DNA of 64,000 bases. It comes from Symbiodinium microadriaticum. Its lineage: Eukaryota; Sar; Dinophyceae; Suessiales; Symbiodiniaceae. The position numbers and the translations under genes were made by a program. Of the stretch, positions 48,008-59,902 are shown piece after piece (within the stretch, counting starts at the first letter, position 1; each line of letters starts with the position of its first letter). The stretch covers positions 204,650 to 268,649 of the forward strand of contig LSRX01000791.1 in NCBI GenBank assembly GCA_001939145.1, written 5' to 3'. The notes under the pieces were generated by a model that had not been told where the DNA came from, ran no database searches, and saw only the letters and a list, made by a program, of their open reading frames with translations.

Positions 48008-48114
48008 GGTTTAGAAGTTTAGAGGCTTAGGGACTCAGCGCTCGCAATCGGACACTCCACGTGAGGCATGTGGTTCGAAGTCTGCTAAGGGTTTAGGGTA
48101 TACGGTTTGCGGCT
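48008..48114. repeat. Degenerate telomere-like repeat with dispersed motif
   Basis: TTTAGAAGTTTAGAGGCTTAGGG, then an actcagcgctcgcaatcgga copy of the dispersed motif, then GGGTTTAGGG at 48089-48098. Confidence 0.6.
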
Positions 48115-49009
48115 TCGGGTAAGCAGAGCGAAGCCGAAGGACCGCATAGACCAGCTTTAGTCGTGGCCTCCTCCGCTGCTTCGTACTCTCCCATGTCCCC
48201 ACGAAGGCTGCATAGAGAGGACAGGAGCTTCACGCCTCGGAACCATTCTACCCGCCACAAATGTTGCGGTAGTTGGAACTTTTCAAACCCGAAGACCCAA
48301 ACCCTGGAACCCCAAATTGAGACATCTGCGTTTTGCCAAGCAACCTGATTCAGAGTGCAGGGTCCTCAGCAGCGACTGCAAAGTATATCGCGTTTTTGGC
48401 TCGCTTATGGTAAGCATCCTACTACTTCGGGTCTACTAACTCGACAAGCGACAGCTGCCCTCCCTAAGAACTTGATCCCCGAAGCGTAATGAAAATGCAG
48501 ATGGCCACCTTCGACTCTCACACTCGCGTGCGTCATGCGAGGCTCCAAACAATCCTCATTCGCACAAACAGTCCACGCCCCACCAAACATTCAAGACCCT
48601 TAGCCACACAAACACACCAACTCAGTCACCACCACACATCAGACTTGGTTGAGGCATTGCTCAGCTATTCCAAAAAAACAGCAGCTTTCGCCCGGGAACC
48701 TGAGAAACCAGCACCCAACGAACATTAACCAGAACTAGCCAATAACCCAACTCCGCGATGTCACGTCAGACATCAGCCGCAAGCAATTTTCCATGGCCCT
48801 CTTCGTAACTCGGTCGCGTAGTGCCCTCATGCCGGGATGGACTTGTCGATGCCAACTTGCTGTCACCGATATTTCACATTCCATGCATTCATGCATTTAC
48901 ATTCTAAGGGTAACTCGCAGAGATATATACCCCATCATCACCGTGTTTGTCGCCAAAATGGCAAACTTGCAACTGTCAATATTCAAAATCTGCGAATACA
49001 TGCAGCCAC

Positions 49010-49590
49010 ATTCCATCCAATCCATCCAAGTGTGCCCGGGAAGCACCGGGGCATCACCCAGCACGGGGACCCAGAGGCACATTCCATGCAATAAACACCG
49101 CCAAATTTCCTCCTGTCCAATTCTTCGCAGCTCTGGCAACTCATCATGCCGTGGCACATGCAACACAGCCTGCATCAACAGCCCAGCCAACCATTCAATC
49201 CACGGGCACTCTTCAAGGTATCACACAGCAAGCCCTCCACCAGTTTCAGCTACTTCCGGTCAACTTGCAGTCGCGCGTCTGCCAAAAGGAACCACGTACG
49301 GAGTCGAATGCGCCAGTAAAGCACACACAGTTGGGCAAAGACCTGTGGCTCAAGCGACTGCTCGGTCCAGTAGGCTTTAACCACCGGGATTTCTGCCACA
49401 TCTGCATGGTATCTGTCCAGTTCTCGCAGGGAGAGGCGCATTCGTGCAGCCACGTGCTCTCTGGCCACATCCCTCAGCGACACAAGCAGCACGACACAAT
49501 CATGCACACTCAATCCGTCATCTGCTTCATGTGCCAGGAGAGCTGGCCGTGCAGCGCAAACGTCATCACGCCCAACGACGGATCACTCAG
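49010..49590 (-). CDS. Cys-rich, probably zinc-binding protein (two exons, partial)
   Basis: The upstream exon (open from about 49590, ending 49350) reads ARPALLAHEADDGLSVHDCV, then SLRELDRYHADVAEIPVVKA and YWTEQSL. A GC-AG intron (49349-49170, phase 2) joins it to an exon starting at 49169 that reads LCCMCHGMMSCQSCEELDRR then KFGGVYCMECASGSPCW. The second exon has C-C-x-C-(4)-S-C-x-x-C and Y-C-x-x-C pairs of the type that hold zinc in LIM, RING or PHD-like fingers, but the spacing does not match one I can name. The end of the second exon (about 49010) is a guess. Confidence 0.5.
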
Positions 49591-50136
49591 AAGGACCAAC
49601 CATGGCAGACTCAGGAGCGGGGGCTAGACAGGCAAGTCAGTAAGGTTGCAGTAATGTCAGAAACGAGCAGAATACTGGCTTTTTAATATTGTGGGGTAAG
49701 GATTAATCATAATCACCCCTCGTACACTTACGGCAAGTCAAACCAGGTCCGTTTGCACCCTTGCTTTCGAATCTGGAGAAGAAACAGCGAACTAGCTCAT
49801 GCAAAAGGAATTGGATCATGCAAAAACGAACTGGTCGAATTGGGTCATGCGAAGCAAGTTGGGCCCTGCCAAAAGGAATTACGCGCCATCACTCCCCATC
49901 CTCCGAATAAGTTCCACATGCCGGCCGAGCTGAGCTTTCGAAAGCGAGCCGCTGCTTGGTTCGCCGGACCTTCGTCGCAGCCTCCTGCCGTGATCTGGCT
50001 AAGCTTGCAATTGCACTTGCAGCGCTTGCCTGTTCCCGGCTATCGCGGATGAGATCGCCGCGACCAAGGCTCCGCGGGTGATCTTCTTCGGCACCTGCAC
50101 CAAGTCTGAGTCGCAGACATCTGTGTCAAGCGCCCA

Positions 50137-50532
50137 TTAATTGGAGGTGAAAGATTTTCCGCCGGACGTCAAAAACCCTCGTGGCGCCGTGGAAGAGGAA
50201 CCTTCCCGCTGCGGATCAGCTACTAGGAAATGTAAGAAGGGCTCCGTCCGCTCTTCCCACTTCCCCAGCTCCTTTACGCGGCAGACGAGGTTCCTCGTCA
50301 CCTCGCACCAATTGAAGGTGCCCAGCTCGACAAAAACGTCCGCGGTCTCTAGTGTGGAGGTAATGGATTGTCCCAGCCTGGGCTGGACAATAATTCCCTC
50401 GACCCGGTATTCTGAGATCGCCTTATGTAATGCCTGGACCTGCACCAGTGGCGAGAACTCACCCATGCGCCACGAAAAGGCTTGCCTTTCCAATGCAGGA
50501 GGAGCTTGCAGCGGCGGTGTCGGCAAACAGGC
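50137..50532 (-). CDS. C-terminal exon of an uncharacterised soluble protein
   Basis: The exon begins after GCTCAG| at 50533 and ends with TAA at 50139-50137 (131 codons, phase 0). It reads FSWRMGEFSPLVQVQALHKA, then VEGIIVQPRLGQSITSTLET, ADVFVELGTFNWCEVTRNLV and ends in a Ser/Gly-rich tail. Composition and length make it one of the clearest coding exons here. It could be the end of the TPR gene just upstream or a separate gene. No family recognised. Confidence 0.6.
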   Translation of the reverse strand, partial: ACLPTPPLQAPPALERQAFSWRMGEFSPLVQVQALHKAISEYRVEGIIVQPRLGQSITSTLETADVFVELGTFNWCEVTRNLVCRVKELGKWEERTEPFLHFLVADPQREGSSSTAPRGFLTSGGKSFTSN

Positions 50533-50699
50533 CTGAGCCAAAATGGCGACGGATGGTCACCTTCATCCTCATCCTCATACTCCCAACCCTAACCATTGCT
50601 GATCCGAATCCCAATCATACTAGTCGCACGCACTAATCGTATTATACTAATGACAAGACAAACCGCAAAGAACAGTAATAGTAACAAGGACCCAATAAG

Positions 50700-53600
50700 T
50701 TAAGAAGACAGGGCTCTCGGAGCGCTTTCGGATTGACCAAGCCTCTTCCAAGAGGGCCGCCGCCTTAGGCCGGTCCTGGCCACAGGGCTCCCAACGCTGC
50801 ACCCACCGCCCACCGGAGACAAAAAGCCTCCAAGGAAGGGCGGATCCTGCTGATTCACTTAATACAACGTGCGGAAGATGCCCGCGATACCCACGACTGT
50901 CGGGGGTGCTAGGAGGGCAGCAAACAGCCACGGACCTGTGGCGCAGACAACTGTGCACCCCGCTCCGTGGAGATGTTTGCACGTTTGCTCCCATGTCTGG
51001 AAGACAAGAAACTCGCGGGAAGAGGCAAGGGCAGGAGTCAAGGAATGTCATGCCAGAGAGCGAACTCGCTTGCGAAAAAAACCTCTCAGACGCCCTTCGC
51101 AGCACTCGCCCCTCCGAGAGAGCCCGTTGCTTTGGTTCTCAGGACAGCTTCGTGCTGGAGTTGCGCCTCCTGGCTCAGCAACTCCGCGGTCTTCGCCAGC
51201 AACTTGGCGCCCGCATCGGTTTCCTTGCAGGGACTCCCTCAGAAAAAAGAAGTTTCTGCGTTGCTCGGCTTAGGCTGCCGGGCGGCCAGTGTCTCGGACT
51301 TCTCCCGAGCATCCCGCGCCCGAGCATACCACAAGAGAGCTTCTTTGCTATCTCCTGCCAACGACTTCTTGACACGTCAACAGGAAGTCTGCGACGTCAT
51401 CGAACCCTGAGGAGATCTGCTCCTTGCTTCGCGTAGATGCCCCCGATGTGCGACCTGCACTGCATTCGCTCCTAGCAAGACGAAGACAGCTCCCGGCACT
51501 CAGCCGCCCACAGGACCACTGCTCCGGCCGAGGAGTCCAAGGTGCCCGTCCTTGGATCGCAAGCGTCATCTCTGTGACTCGAAGATCCTCTGCTTGTGCC
51601 GAGCATCTTCTCACGAATCTCCTTAGCCTGCAGGTAGAGCCTCCAAAGGATCAGAGAGCTCCCGCATCGGCACAGCCCCGCCTTTTTTTAGGCCGGCCTC
51701 AGCTCACCCTCGGCGTCTCCGAAGAGCTCCTGGCGCATGCCCCATCCACTCCCCTGATCTCGCCTGCTCTTATGAGAGACTGGGCTTATGGGGCTCTCCC
51801 TCTGAGGACTCAAGGGGGTCGACCTGGACATCCGCAATGTTCGTGAGCAGCGTGGCTCCGGCCGACGTCTCCAAGGTCCCAGTCTTTTCCTGTCGAGAAA
51901 AGCCGATCTCTTCAACCAAAAAACCCAAATAGTCTGTGAGTTATCATCGGGGCCGAAACAAAGGCTGCAGCAACGCCTCTCAGCACCGAAATTTCCATTT
52001 CTACGTGATCGGCTTCCTACTTGCAGCTGCAGGAATTGCCAACTTTGCCAACTGCAAATGCATCTAAGAATCTAAGCCTGCCTCGCTGATGAACAAGCCT
52101 CCCTCCACCCCCGTGCCCTCTCGGCCCATTGAACCGGGCTGCTCGAATGGCCATGGCTCGCTCGAAAGCCTGGGGACAGCAGCAGCCAACGCAAGGGAAG
52201 AAAACTCCTGCCCACAATGGGCCTGCTTCGCGGCTTTCTTCTTCCTCTGCCGCAGCCGCGCCACACCGATGTTGGAGAGAAGCCTGGTATATTCACGTAG
52301 GCTTCTCAGAATGTGGATACTCCCTAAAACGCTGCAGGCATCCTACACCAAAGCTGCACGGCAACTTCTTCCATCAATTGAGGTTTCGGAGTCAGAGCCT
52401 TGCATTCTATCGTGAAGTACTTCGTGCCTTGGAGCTCGTATGTCAGCGAAACCTCGACGGAGGATCTAACATGGCTGGGAGGCGTGGCACCCTCCGGCGA
52501 CTCCAGTGTTTGTAGCCGCCTCGATTGAGAGGCTCGTATTTTCGCAGGAATTTTGGCCCTGGCCGACTCCAAATCCGCTCTGAAAGACTTGTGGCAGGCT
52601 CCAAAGCTGAAGCCTCGACTCAAAGTTGCGTCAGGCGGCTCATGAATGCCGAGGGCTTCCTCGTACGCTTGTACGGCACCCTCCATGTCGCCGGCCTGCT
52701 TCTCGGACTCGCTTGGCTTAGCACCGAAACATTCAAGAGCTAGCATGCCATAGCTTTTAATGTACTTATAGGCACAGGCGCAGTCAAAGTAGAACGACAA
52801 TGTAATATCATGCCACGAGCAAGGCTCCTCATGTGGGCTCTGGCCCGTTTCGCCTATCACCAGCCTGCCGCTTCGCAGCGCCGATGGAAGAGAGGATCAC
52901 GGTCCCTGTGCAGCAAAATTCTCAGCAATCCCATGCAAAAAGAGTCACCTGGGTGCAGGCATTTTACAATTACTGTAAGGTTAACGCGCCTTTCCCCATC
53001 CTTTTTCCCTCGGCATTTTGGCCGCTGCAAGTATACTTTACGTGGCAGGCGCGGGACTCATGAATGAGTGGTCTCTAGGACATCTAAAAACTTATCTTTT
53101 TTATGATGTATTGGTGATAGTATGGGTTGATGTCGATGGGACCTCAAGCGCCCAAGATACCGGATGCCGAAGCATCTGAAGCGGCCCTTCCCCACAAGAC
53201 CTGACCTGCGAGTGCGAAATCGATCGGCCCCATCGTTATCAGCATCGCGAGTACCACCAACATCAGCACAACCAGGAGCATTGCTCCATGAAGACACCGG
53301 AAGACAACCTTGACCATCAGCATGAAGACCAGCTTCGGCATCACCACCAGCAAACGAAAACCAGCACCATCAACAAAACTATCTATACAAACCGAACATC
53401 ACTAACCCGCCCCCCACCCCTACCCCCTCCCCACTCGCAAAAAGAGACGAACAATCCCGAAGAATGCACGATCTACACAAACCGAATGTCATTACCCGAT
53501 CCCCCCCCAACAAAAAAAAAGGAAACGATCAAATCCGAAGACGGACAATCTCCACAAACCGAACGACATTGCCCACCACCAAGACTTGAGGGAAACACCG

Positions 53601-55321
53601 GAAAGCAAGGACATCGAAGGGAAAATAAGGAGCGTCGACATACGATTAAGGGTGGGCTGCTGTAAAGGTTGAGGATCGGGGCCCCCCAGGCTCTGTGATG
53701 TTCGAATCTCTGCTACGGTCTCCCCAAAGCATTACTCTCAAACTGTCTATGTACTCTTAAGGCACGCCCACAGAAGAAGATGCCGATCCCCCAAACACAC
53801 AGTGCAAGGAATAGCCTTGTAGGATACGCAAATGCGACAAGCAATGTTATCACCAAGAGATGTATTTGTGCAAATGTTCTCACCAAGATATGTATTTCTG
53901 CCATTTTCTGCCAATCACTACAACAGCGGCAGCAACTTCAGCAGAGACGGCACACCAATCCAACACCGAAGGCCGCTGTCATCGACACGACCAGCAGCAA
54001 GAAATACAACCAAACGGCACCGCTGGGCCTTCCGTGGATTCCAGTGCATTGGCCAACTCACAAATGTGCCGAGCCTGGCAAGGCTGGGCCCGGTGTTTCT
54101 TTCGATGCCCGAAAGAGCCAGCTGCCTCCTCGTAGAGCTTCATTTTGCCCTCCAGGTCACCTGACCAGAGAGAAAACAGGGAATCTAATCCAAGCGGTGC
54201 ACGCGGATGCCCAACAGGGCTTCGTCAAGGATCCTAAGAGCTGAGATCTGAAGGCAAGAACGAGCGGATCTGCCTCGCACCCCAAGGAGTCGTCCTCAGA
54301 AGCCAACCAGCATAAAACTGCACAACCCGAGGCCCTTTTGCAACTGGCCCGCTGCGACTCTACTAGGGCGAACACTTGACCACAATCGCTTAGTGAGTGA
54401 GCCACTCGTGCGCTCAGGCCAAGAACCCGGAAAAGAATTCACACGTAAGCACAATTTGCCGTGGTCCTACACCCTAAACCCCTAAACCCTAAACCCCTTT
54501 TGCAACTGGCCTGCCCCGACTCTGCCTAAACCCCTGAAGCCTTGGTTGCCTTTCGGGCGGCGCACTGCGACGAACGAAGATTTCCGGGGAGGCGTTTGGC
54601 TTTCTTAGGATGTCGGAGTACCTTCTGTAGTGATCCTTATAATACGCAGTCTACTTTCTAGCAAATCTCCGGTTCATGTTAGAAGGACTTAGGACCCCAT
54701 ATTCTGTTGAGACTCCACTTTGGTGCGTTGGTCCTTGGCACTAACGTCCTCAGTGCGATTCCATCCTTCAATAGAACCTAACAGGACTGGAAGAATGCCG
54801 TCATATTATAATGCAAAAGGATCCTTGATATCCGGAATAGCATAGTATGATTATAGGGAGCATAGTATGATTATAGGGATACTCCTACTGACTATCAAAA
54901 GCTGAGGCCGGCTAGCCAAGCATCCCCATCGTCGCTTCAGAGCTGCGTAGTCCAACGGCACTGGAGCCGAGGTAGCCGCAAAGCACAGCGCGGCACGCCT
55001 CAACTACACGCCACGACACGTGCACACCCAGGCATGTACCGCTACCTTCCTCACCCTAGCTCCCCACCGACCTGCATTCAACCTTCCCACGTGCAGACCT
55101 ATCTACCTACCTACATAGCTACGTACGTACTTTCGACATTGCCGTGCACTTGCGTTACGTTGCCAGACATCACACGTGACATGGCATGACAGGACGGGAC
55201 AGAACGTGACACTACATGACATTTCAGGACATGACCGACAGACAGCCAGCCAGGCAGACTAACAGACGGACACGCAGCAGCCAGACATCGGGGCATGTAT
55301 GTGTGTGTGTGTGTGTGCGTG

Positions 55322-55409
<88 letters not shown>

Positions 55410-55420
55410 TGNTGTGTGTG

Positions 55421-55455
<35 letters not shown>

Positions 55456-55535
55456 GCGCGCGCGCGTGCGCGCGTCTATTTAGGCATGTATGCATGTGTG
55501 CACAACCAGAAATTGTACATACATATATACATACC

Positions 55536-55567
<32 letters not shown>

Positions 55568-55961
55568 CATATGTGTGTGTACATGTAAATGGATAGATGG
55601 ACGCATGGATGGATGGCTGGATGGATGGATGGATGGATGGAGGGATGGAAGGATGGATGGATGGATGGGCGGACGGATAGTTAGACATACAAAAAGGCAA
55701 GCATCCGTGGTACACGGAATCACATCTTAGAATTGTGTTTTTGAAGCATAAGCTCCCTCCATCCTTCACTTATGCTGTCGGGTCACTCGTAGAGCTCGGC
55801 AGCACCATCAAGATCTCCTTTGCACGGGGTAGTTTTCAGAAGCTCAATGGTTCCCTTGGAAATTTGCGACCAAGGCTCCTTGCTTCTCATGAATCTCTCC
55901 CAGGTTGGCCAGCAAATCCGCGCCTGCATTGGACCCCAAAGTGCCGCTGCCTTCGTGGAGC
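50700..55961 (-). CDS. TPR-repeat protein with many small exons (partial model)
   Basis: Phased or clear exons (minus): 55961-55879 ([17 protein letters not shown]) joined by a GA-AG intron to 55817-55787 ([10 protein letters not shown]), 54160-about 54100 ([19 protein letters not shown]), about 52700-52640 ([18 protein letters not shown]), about 52310-52245 ([15 protein letters not shown]), 52169-about 52110 ([20 protein letters not shown]), 51640-about 51590 ([14 protein letters not shown]), 51354-51279 ([20 protein letters not shown]), 51223-about 51090 ([20 protein letters not shown]) and 50775-about 50700 ([19 protein letters not shown]). Each carries half or all of a tetratricopeptide pair (A-x-x-L-x-N-L-G; G-D-x-x-x-A-x-x-x-Y-x-x-A). 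TPRs are protein-protein interaction scaffolds. The exons could come from one gene or from two adjacent ones. The gap-filling exons were not resolved. Confidence 0.6.
53290..53640. repeat. A/C-rich low-complexity tract
   Basis: The segment caaaccgaac(a/g)tcatcacccgcccccc-like recurs at 53389, 53476 and 53556, giving a loose unit of about 85 bp within a TPR-gene intron. Confidence 0.5.
54470..54540. repeat. Telomere-like CCCTAAA units
   Basis: Three CCCTAAA/CCCCTAAA units at 54470-54498 with a fourth at about 54525. They are in an intron of the TPR gene if that gene is continuous. Confidence 0.7.
55276..55500. repeat. GTGC and GT microsatellites with an unresolved base
   Basis: (GT)n, (GTGC)n of about 85 bp, N at 55412, then (GT)n and (GC)n. 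Confidence 0.9.
55590..55680. repeat. GGAT microsatellite
   Basis: (GGAT)n and variants over about 90 bp. Confidence 0.9.
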
Positions 55962-56029
55962 CTGACACAAATGCTGAAGCTCAGCAACACTCTTGCAACC
56001 GCACAGCGCTCGGCTTGAGCCATGGCTAT

Positions 56030-57500
56030 GCTGATGCTCCGATGCTGTTACAGCGGCGGCGGCTGCTGCTACTACTGCGATGACGATGTCGCCACCACCA
56101 GCGCTACCTCTACCACCACGACTACGACCACGACAGCAAAAAACACCCATGCGACAGCAACAGCGACGACGAAAAAAACCACGACTACCACTCCGACGAA
56201 GGTGGCAGCCATTTCTACCTCCTCCTGCTGCTGCTGCACGTCTACGACCGTTACGACCGTGTGGCTACCAGCGTCAATACATCTTTCCATGAGTCCTTTT
56301 CGGGATCATCCGAACCTAAGAATTGGGTCACAGCGTCTCACAGTAAAAGCGCAATCAAGTCGCCAACAAGTTCTTGCGCATCACAGCTGCCGAAGCCGTT
56401 TGTCAGGCCTCAACCCCTCCTCCATCACGAAGCGTGCTCTCTCCAGATACCCCATGTCTGAGAGGAGGCCGCCGACCTGCAGGTGAGCCCTGTTTAGCGC
56501 CAGAGCACCAGAAGCGAACGGTGCCCTTTCTTTTTTTTTGGGGGGGGGAGAGGGGGGGGGGGCAGGATGCTTTCNGGCAGGATGCTTTCATGCTTTCGGG
56601 TTCCAACACTCCCCCACTTCAAACCGACTGAAACATGGGGGGGGGGAAGCTCAAGATCTCGTAGTTCATCAAAAAGACGTCGCAGTACTGCTACACCTTA
56701 CCTGCCGCCCTGTAACGTCCACATACTCCGTACCACAATGTGGCATAACACGCCTCACCGTCCTCCTTCGTGACTCAAACTTTCCTGGTTACATGTCGAG
56801 CCACACTTGAAGCGGTTGCGTTACGGGCTCTGCCACCATGCCGAATGCTGATTGGACCTCCCGATCTGCTCGTTCGGCTCTTAGCTGCATCTAGCAGCAT
56901 CTGTCGACGATTTCCCACAACAAAGGTGCCTCGCTGCAGAGGGGGGGGGGGGCAACCGATGCTGCACCGTCACGAAGGGCGTGGAGTAGGTGTCCCTCGC
57001 AGGCTTCCAAGATCCTGAGTGGCTCGAGTGATCAGCAGCCTTCGAAACAGAAACCACACTCAAGTTCGTGTGTGCACTGCGAAGAATCGGAACTCTACTA
57101 CGAGGCAAGTTCGGGATAGGAGCCATTTGAAGCAACACCTATGTCCAATAGGATCAAAGTCGCCAGTCTTTCAAATGCTCTGCGATGACCTCAGCTCCAC
57201 AGAAATCGCAGTAAAGAGGCCCGGAATCCAAGCTCCCCAGCCAACAGGCCCGTGATGTAAAGTCCTAAATTCCATCATCAAGGGGAAAGAGCTTCTTGGC
57301 TGGAGCTGAGACGGGCACCGTGTTGAGTTTATGTGCTCCAGGGCCATCATGAATCATCTGCAGAATGAGGGGGGGGGCCTGGGTAGATTTGAGCTAACAG
57401 ACACAGGCAGGAAGTATTCAAAAAAAAAGGGGGGGGGGGGACTTGAGCAGTGTTTGAAATCAAGTGCGGCCACAGTGGCTCTGGTTACAGGGGGGGGGGC
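56030..57500. other. Low-complexity and poly-G-rich interval, no supported gene
   Basis: A degenerate GCN/ACN triplet tract covers 56040-56235. Runs of 8 or more G occur at about 56540-56560, 56637-56646, 56940-56952, 57368-57375, 57428-57440 and 57490-57499. One N lies at 56575 between two copies of ggcaggatgctttc, suggesting a collapsed or misread duplication. Confidence 0.5.
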
Positions 57501-57648
57501 CCTCTCCACGTCGAGTCGTGACAGCACATTCCATACAGCTTTGACGCCTGCGATGGCCGAAGGATCAAAAGGCTGTCAATAATCTCGCCTGCATGCGATG
57601 GCATGCAGGTATCTGCTGAAATAGCTTTCAAAAGCTGTCGCGCCACTC

Positions 57649-58674
57649 TTAGCCTTCGCCCAGCCACGTGAAAAGCCAGCCCGTGCCTTGGCCGCTGACC
57701 AACTCCTGGCGAAGGTCCTCGGCCTCCCGCGGCGGCATCACAATGGTCACCTGAGAAAACATGGAGAAGCGATGCAGATCCCAGCCCAAGAACTTGGTGA
57801 AATTCGCCGCGCACCTGTGAGGCAGCCACATGCTTCGCCGTAAACATCTCCTGAGCTGCAGGGTGCCCAACCACGATACTCAATTGAGGCTCATGACGGC
57901 AAAGATCTGGATTGAAGTGAGATACCCGTATGCTACGGTTTCCGAAGTACCCTTGTGATAAGCTAAAAGTGCGACCTGCGCCGTACCCTTATCTTGGTAC
58001 CATTGCGGTACCCTAGACAGGGCACATCCCCCAAGAACCCACAAGCCATTCTGCAGCCGAAGTGTCGAAGTCACACCTGCGGAGCAAAGGCCAGGGGGAC
58101 TTACTTGACTATCATCCTGAGATTAACTACCAAAACCAACGTCGTTCGTACCACTATCACTATCAGCAGCCATACTGGTCCCTTTAGAATTTACAACCAA
58201 TACTGTTGTCAGCAGGGATATCATTGGCATCACAAGCATGAAGTGTTTCGCACTGTTACCGGTACTGGTACTATGATTGCCATCAGTGGCAGAATTGCTA
58301 TCATAAGCACCAATATCATTGCCATCCTTCGTTTTCGTGCTATTGCTAGTTCACTATCATTATCACCTGTCATATTACTGTAATGCCCTGGCGAGCATCA
58401 CGAACATGCTCGCCATGTGCATTTAGAACTCGAACTACTACTCGCATCATTCTGATCATAATTGTTGGACTCACAGCACCAGGAGCCAAATCGTGAACCT
58501 TGTGTACAAGTCCTTGCCGAGAAGCCAAATGCGCGAGATGTACATGGGCTCCTGGGCACGCCAAAACCATCCAAACCCCTAGGATGATCTGGAAAGTAAA
58601 CCCCTTGAAAGAAGCTACCAACCTGGGGGTCTGGGCGCTTCAAGTTGCGCCTTTTCCCATCCGGACTTGTGATC
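57649..58674 (-). CDS. C-terminal exons of an unidentified, partly hydrophobic protein
   Basis: Exons (minus): 58674-58624 (ITSPDGKRRNLKRPDPQ), 58551-58475 (EPMYISRIWLLGKDLYTRFT, then IWLLV, with a canonical GTGAGT donor), a missing exon, 57906-57815 (LCRHEPQLSIVVGHPAAQEM), 57750-57649 (VTIVMPPREAEDLRQELVSG, ending WLFTWLGEG and TAA at 57651-57649). The first two exons join in phase 0 and the last two join in phase 0 over a 64-bp GT-AG intron. The 58475/57906 phases differ, so at least one exon is missing or these are two genes. No family recognised. Confidence 0.5.
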
Positions 58675-59060
58675 TGGGCTATGGAAAATCTGCAAGTAAT
58701 AGGTCAGGACGACCGGCTGTACTGCCCGCCATTTTCGCAGGAAAGGTCAGCTTGAGGTGTGCTGCTAGGCCGACGATGTGAAAGCGCAAGATCACTAGAT
58801 CACAAGGCAGCTCCTCCGTGAGCTCTTTCTATGAAAGAGGCAACTCAAGGAGTCAGAAGACATACGGCTACCACTGCTTCTGAGGGGGTTGGCCCAAACT
58901 ACAAGCATGCGCTCATTGGTATCGTTTTTTGTTGAAAAAAATACATGCGCCAAGTGTGCGACGGCAGTACCGAGAGACAGCCGCTTTACGGGCAGAGTAA
59001 AGCCCTTAAGGCAAATACGCCTGCAAAGGCTCGCTCGTCAATGTGTTGTGATGTGCGGAC

Positions 59061-59902
59061 CGGGCACGTGCCAGGGAGCCATCATAGCAATGATCTGGCC
59101 GATGCCCGACACTCGCCTCAGAGCGTGTTCACGTCGAGAAGCTTCGCATGTTCTTGCTCGAATCTGTGAGTCGAAGAACTGCGAGAGGTTCGCAACACAT
59201 GCTAGGCGGGCCAGCTACATGCATGTATGGACAACGGCTCACTGGGCGCAAAACTGGCCAAAAGCCTTCTCGAAGTCTTCAAACGGCACGACATCGCCGG
59301 ATGCCTGATGGACCAAGCGCTCGTTGCAAGCGCACAGCTGCCCAAGCCGTGACCACACCAACTATAGTTACACGGCCAGTGCTCAGAGCCGCAAGACTGG
59401 GTGGCGACGTCTATATCAGTGGCATATCGGCCCTTGACCTGAAGCGCCTAACCAGGAGAGCATGGAGAACCCGCTTCAGGCAATCATGCGCCTGGGCCTC
59501 CTTGACGCGATGCTGATTGATGCACAGGCCTGGGCACCAGAATGTCTTCAGCACGTGTTCGAGCGCGTGTGAGCGTGCACCTTCTGAGGTGTTGCAGATG
59601 CAGGGATGGCAGAGGCAACAACTCTGATGAGACCAAGACTGGCAACTGGGCCATCGTGTCGACATCACGACGTCCATTCCATCAACACTTGTTGAAAACC
59701 CTTACCTTAGTCTAGGTCCCCAGACAAGGCAAGGCCAAAGGCCCTGACAGCAGATCCACAGGTAGGTCTCCTCTGGCCGCTTCTCGCGCGCGAAGCAGAA
59801 ATCCGTCAAGGTCTCGACGATGTCCTTGACCTGCGCTTCCCCCACTCTCGCGGTAACAAGCTGCATCTTCGAGAAGAGAGCTCCTGCTGTGATGAGGCGA
59901 AC
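59061..59902 (-). CDS. WICxxCINQ-motif protein (HET/TIR-like family member, partial)
   Basis: Exons (minus): 59902-59749 (GEAQVKDIVETLTDFCFARE, ending EETYLWIC), 59529-59492 (LCINQHRVKEAQ), 59304-59243 (ASGDVVPFEDFEKAFGQFCA), 59116-59061 (RVSGIGQIIAMMAPWHVP). All three junctions agree in phase (1, 0, 2). The spliced sequence YLWICCLCINQHRVKEAQ has the W-x-(3-4)-C-I-N-Q signature of HET domains and of a protist family I associate with dinoflagellates and other alveolates. Such domains are linked to immunity-like or NAD-handling functions, but that is only inference here. N-terminal and C-terminal exons were not found. The opposite strand is also widely open across these exons and looks deceptively coding. 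Confidence 0.6.
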
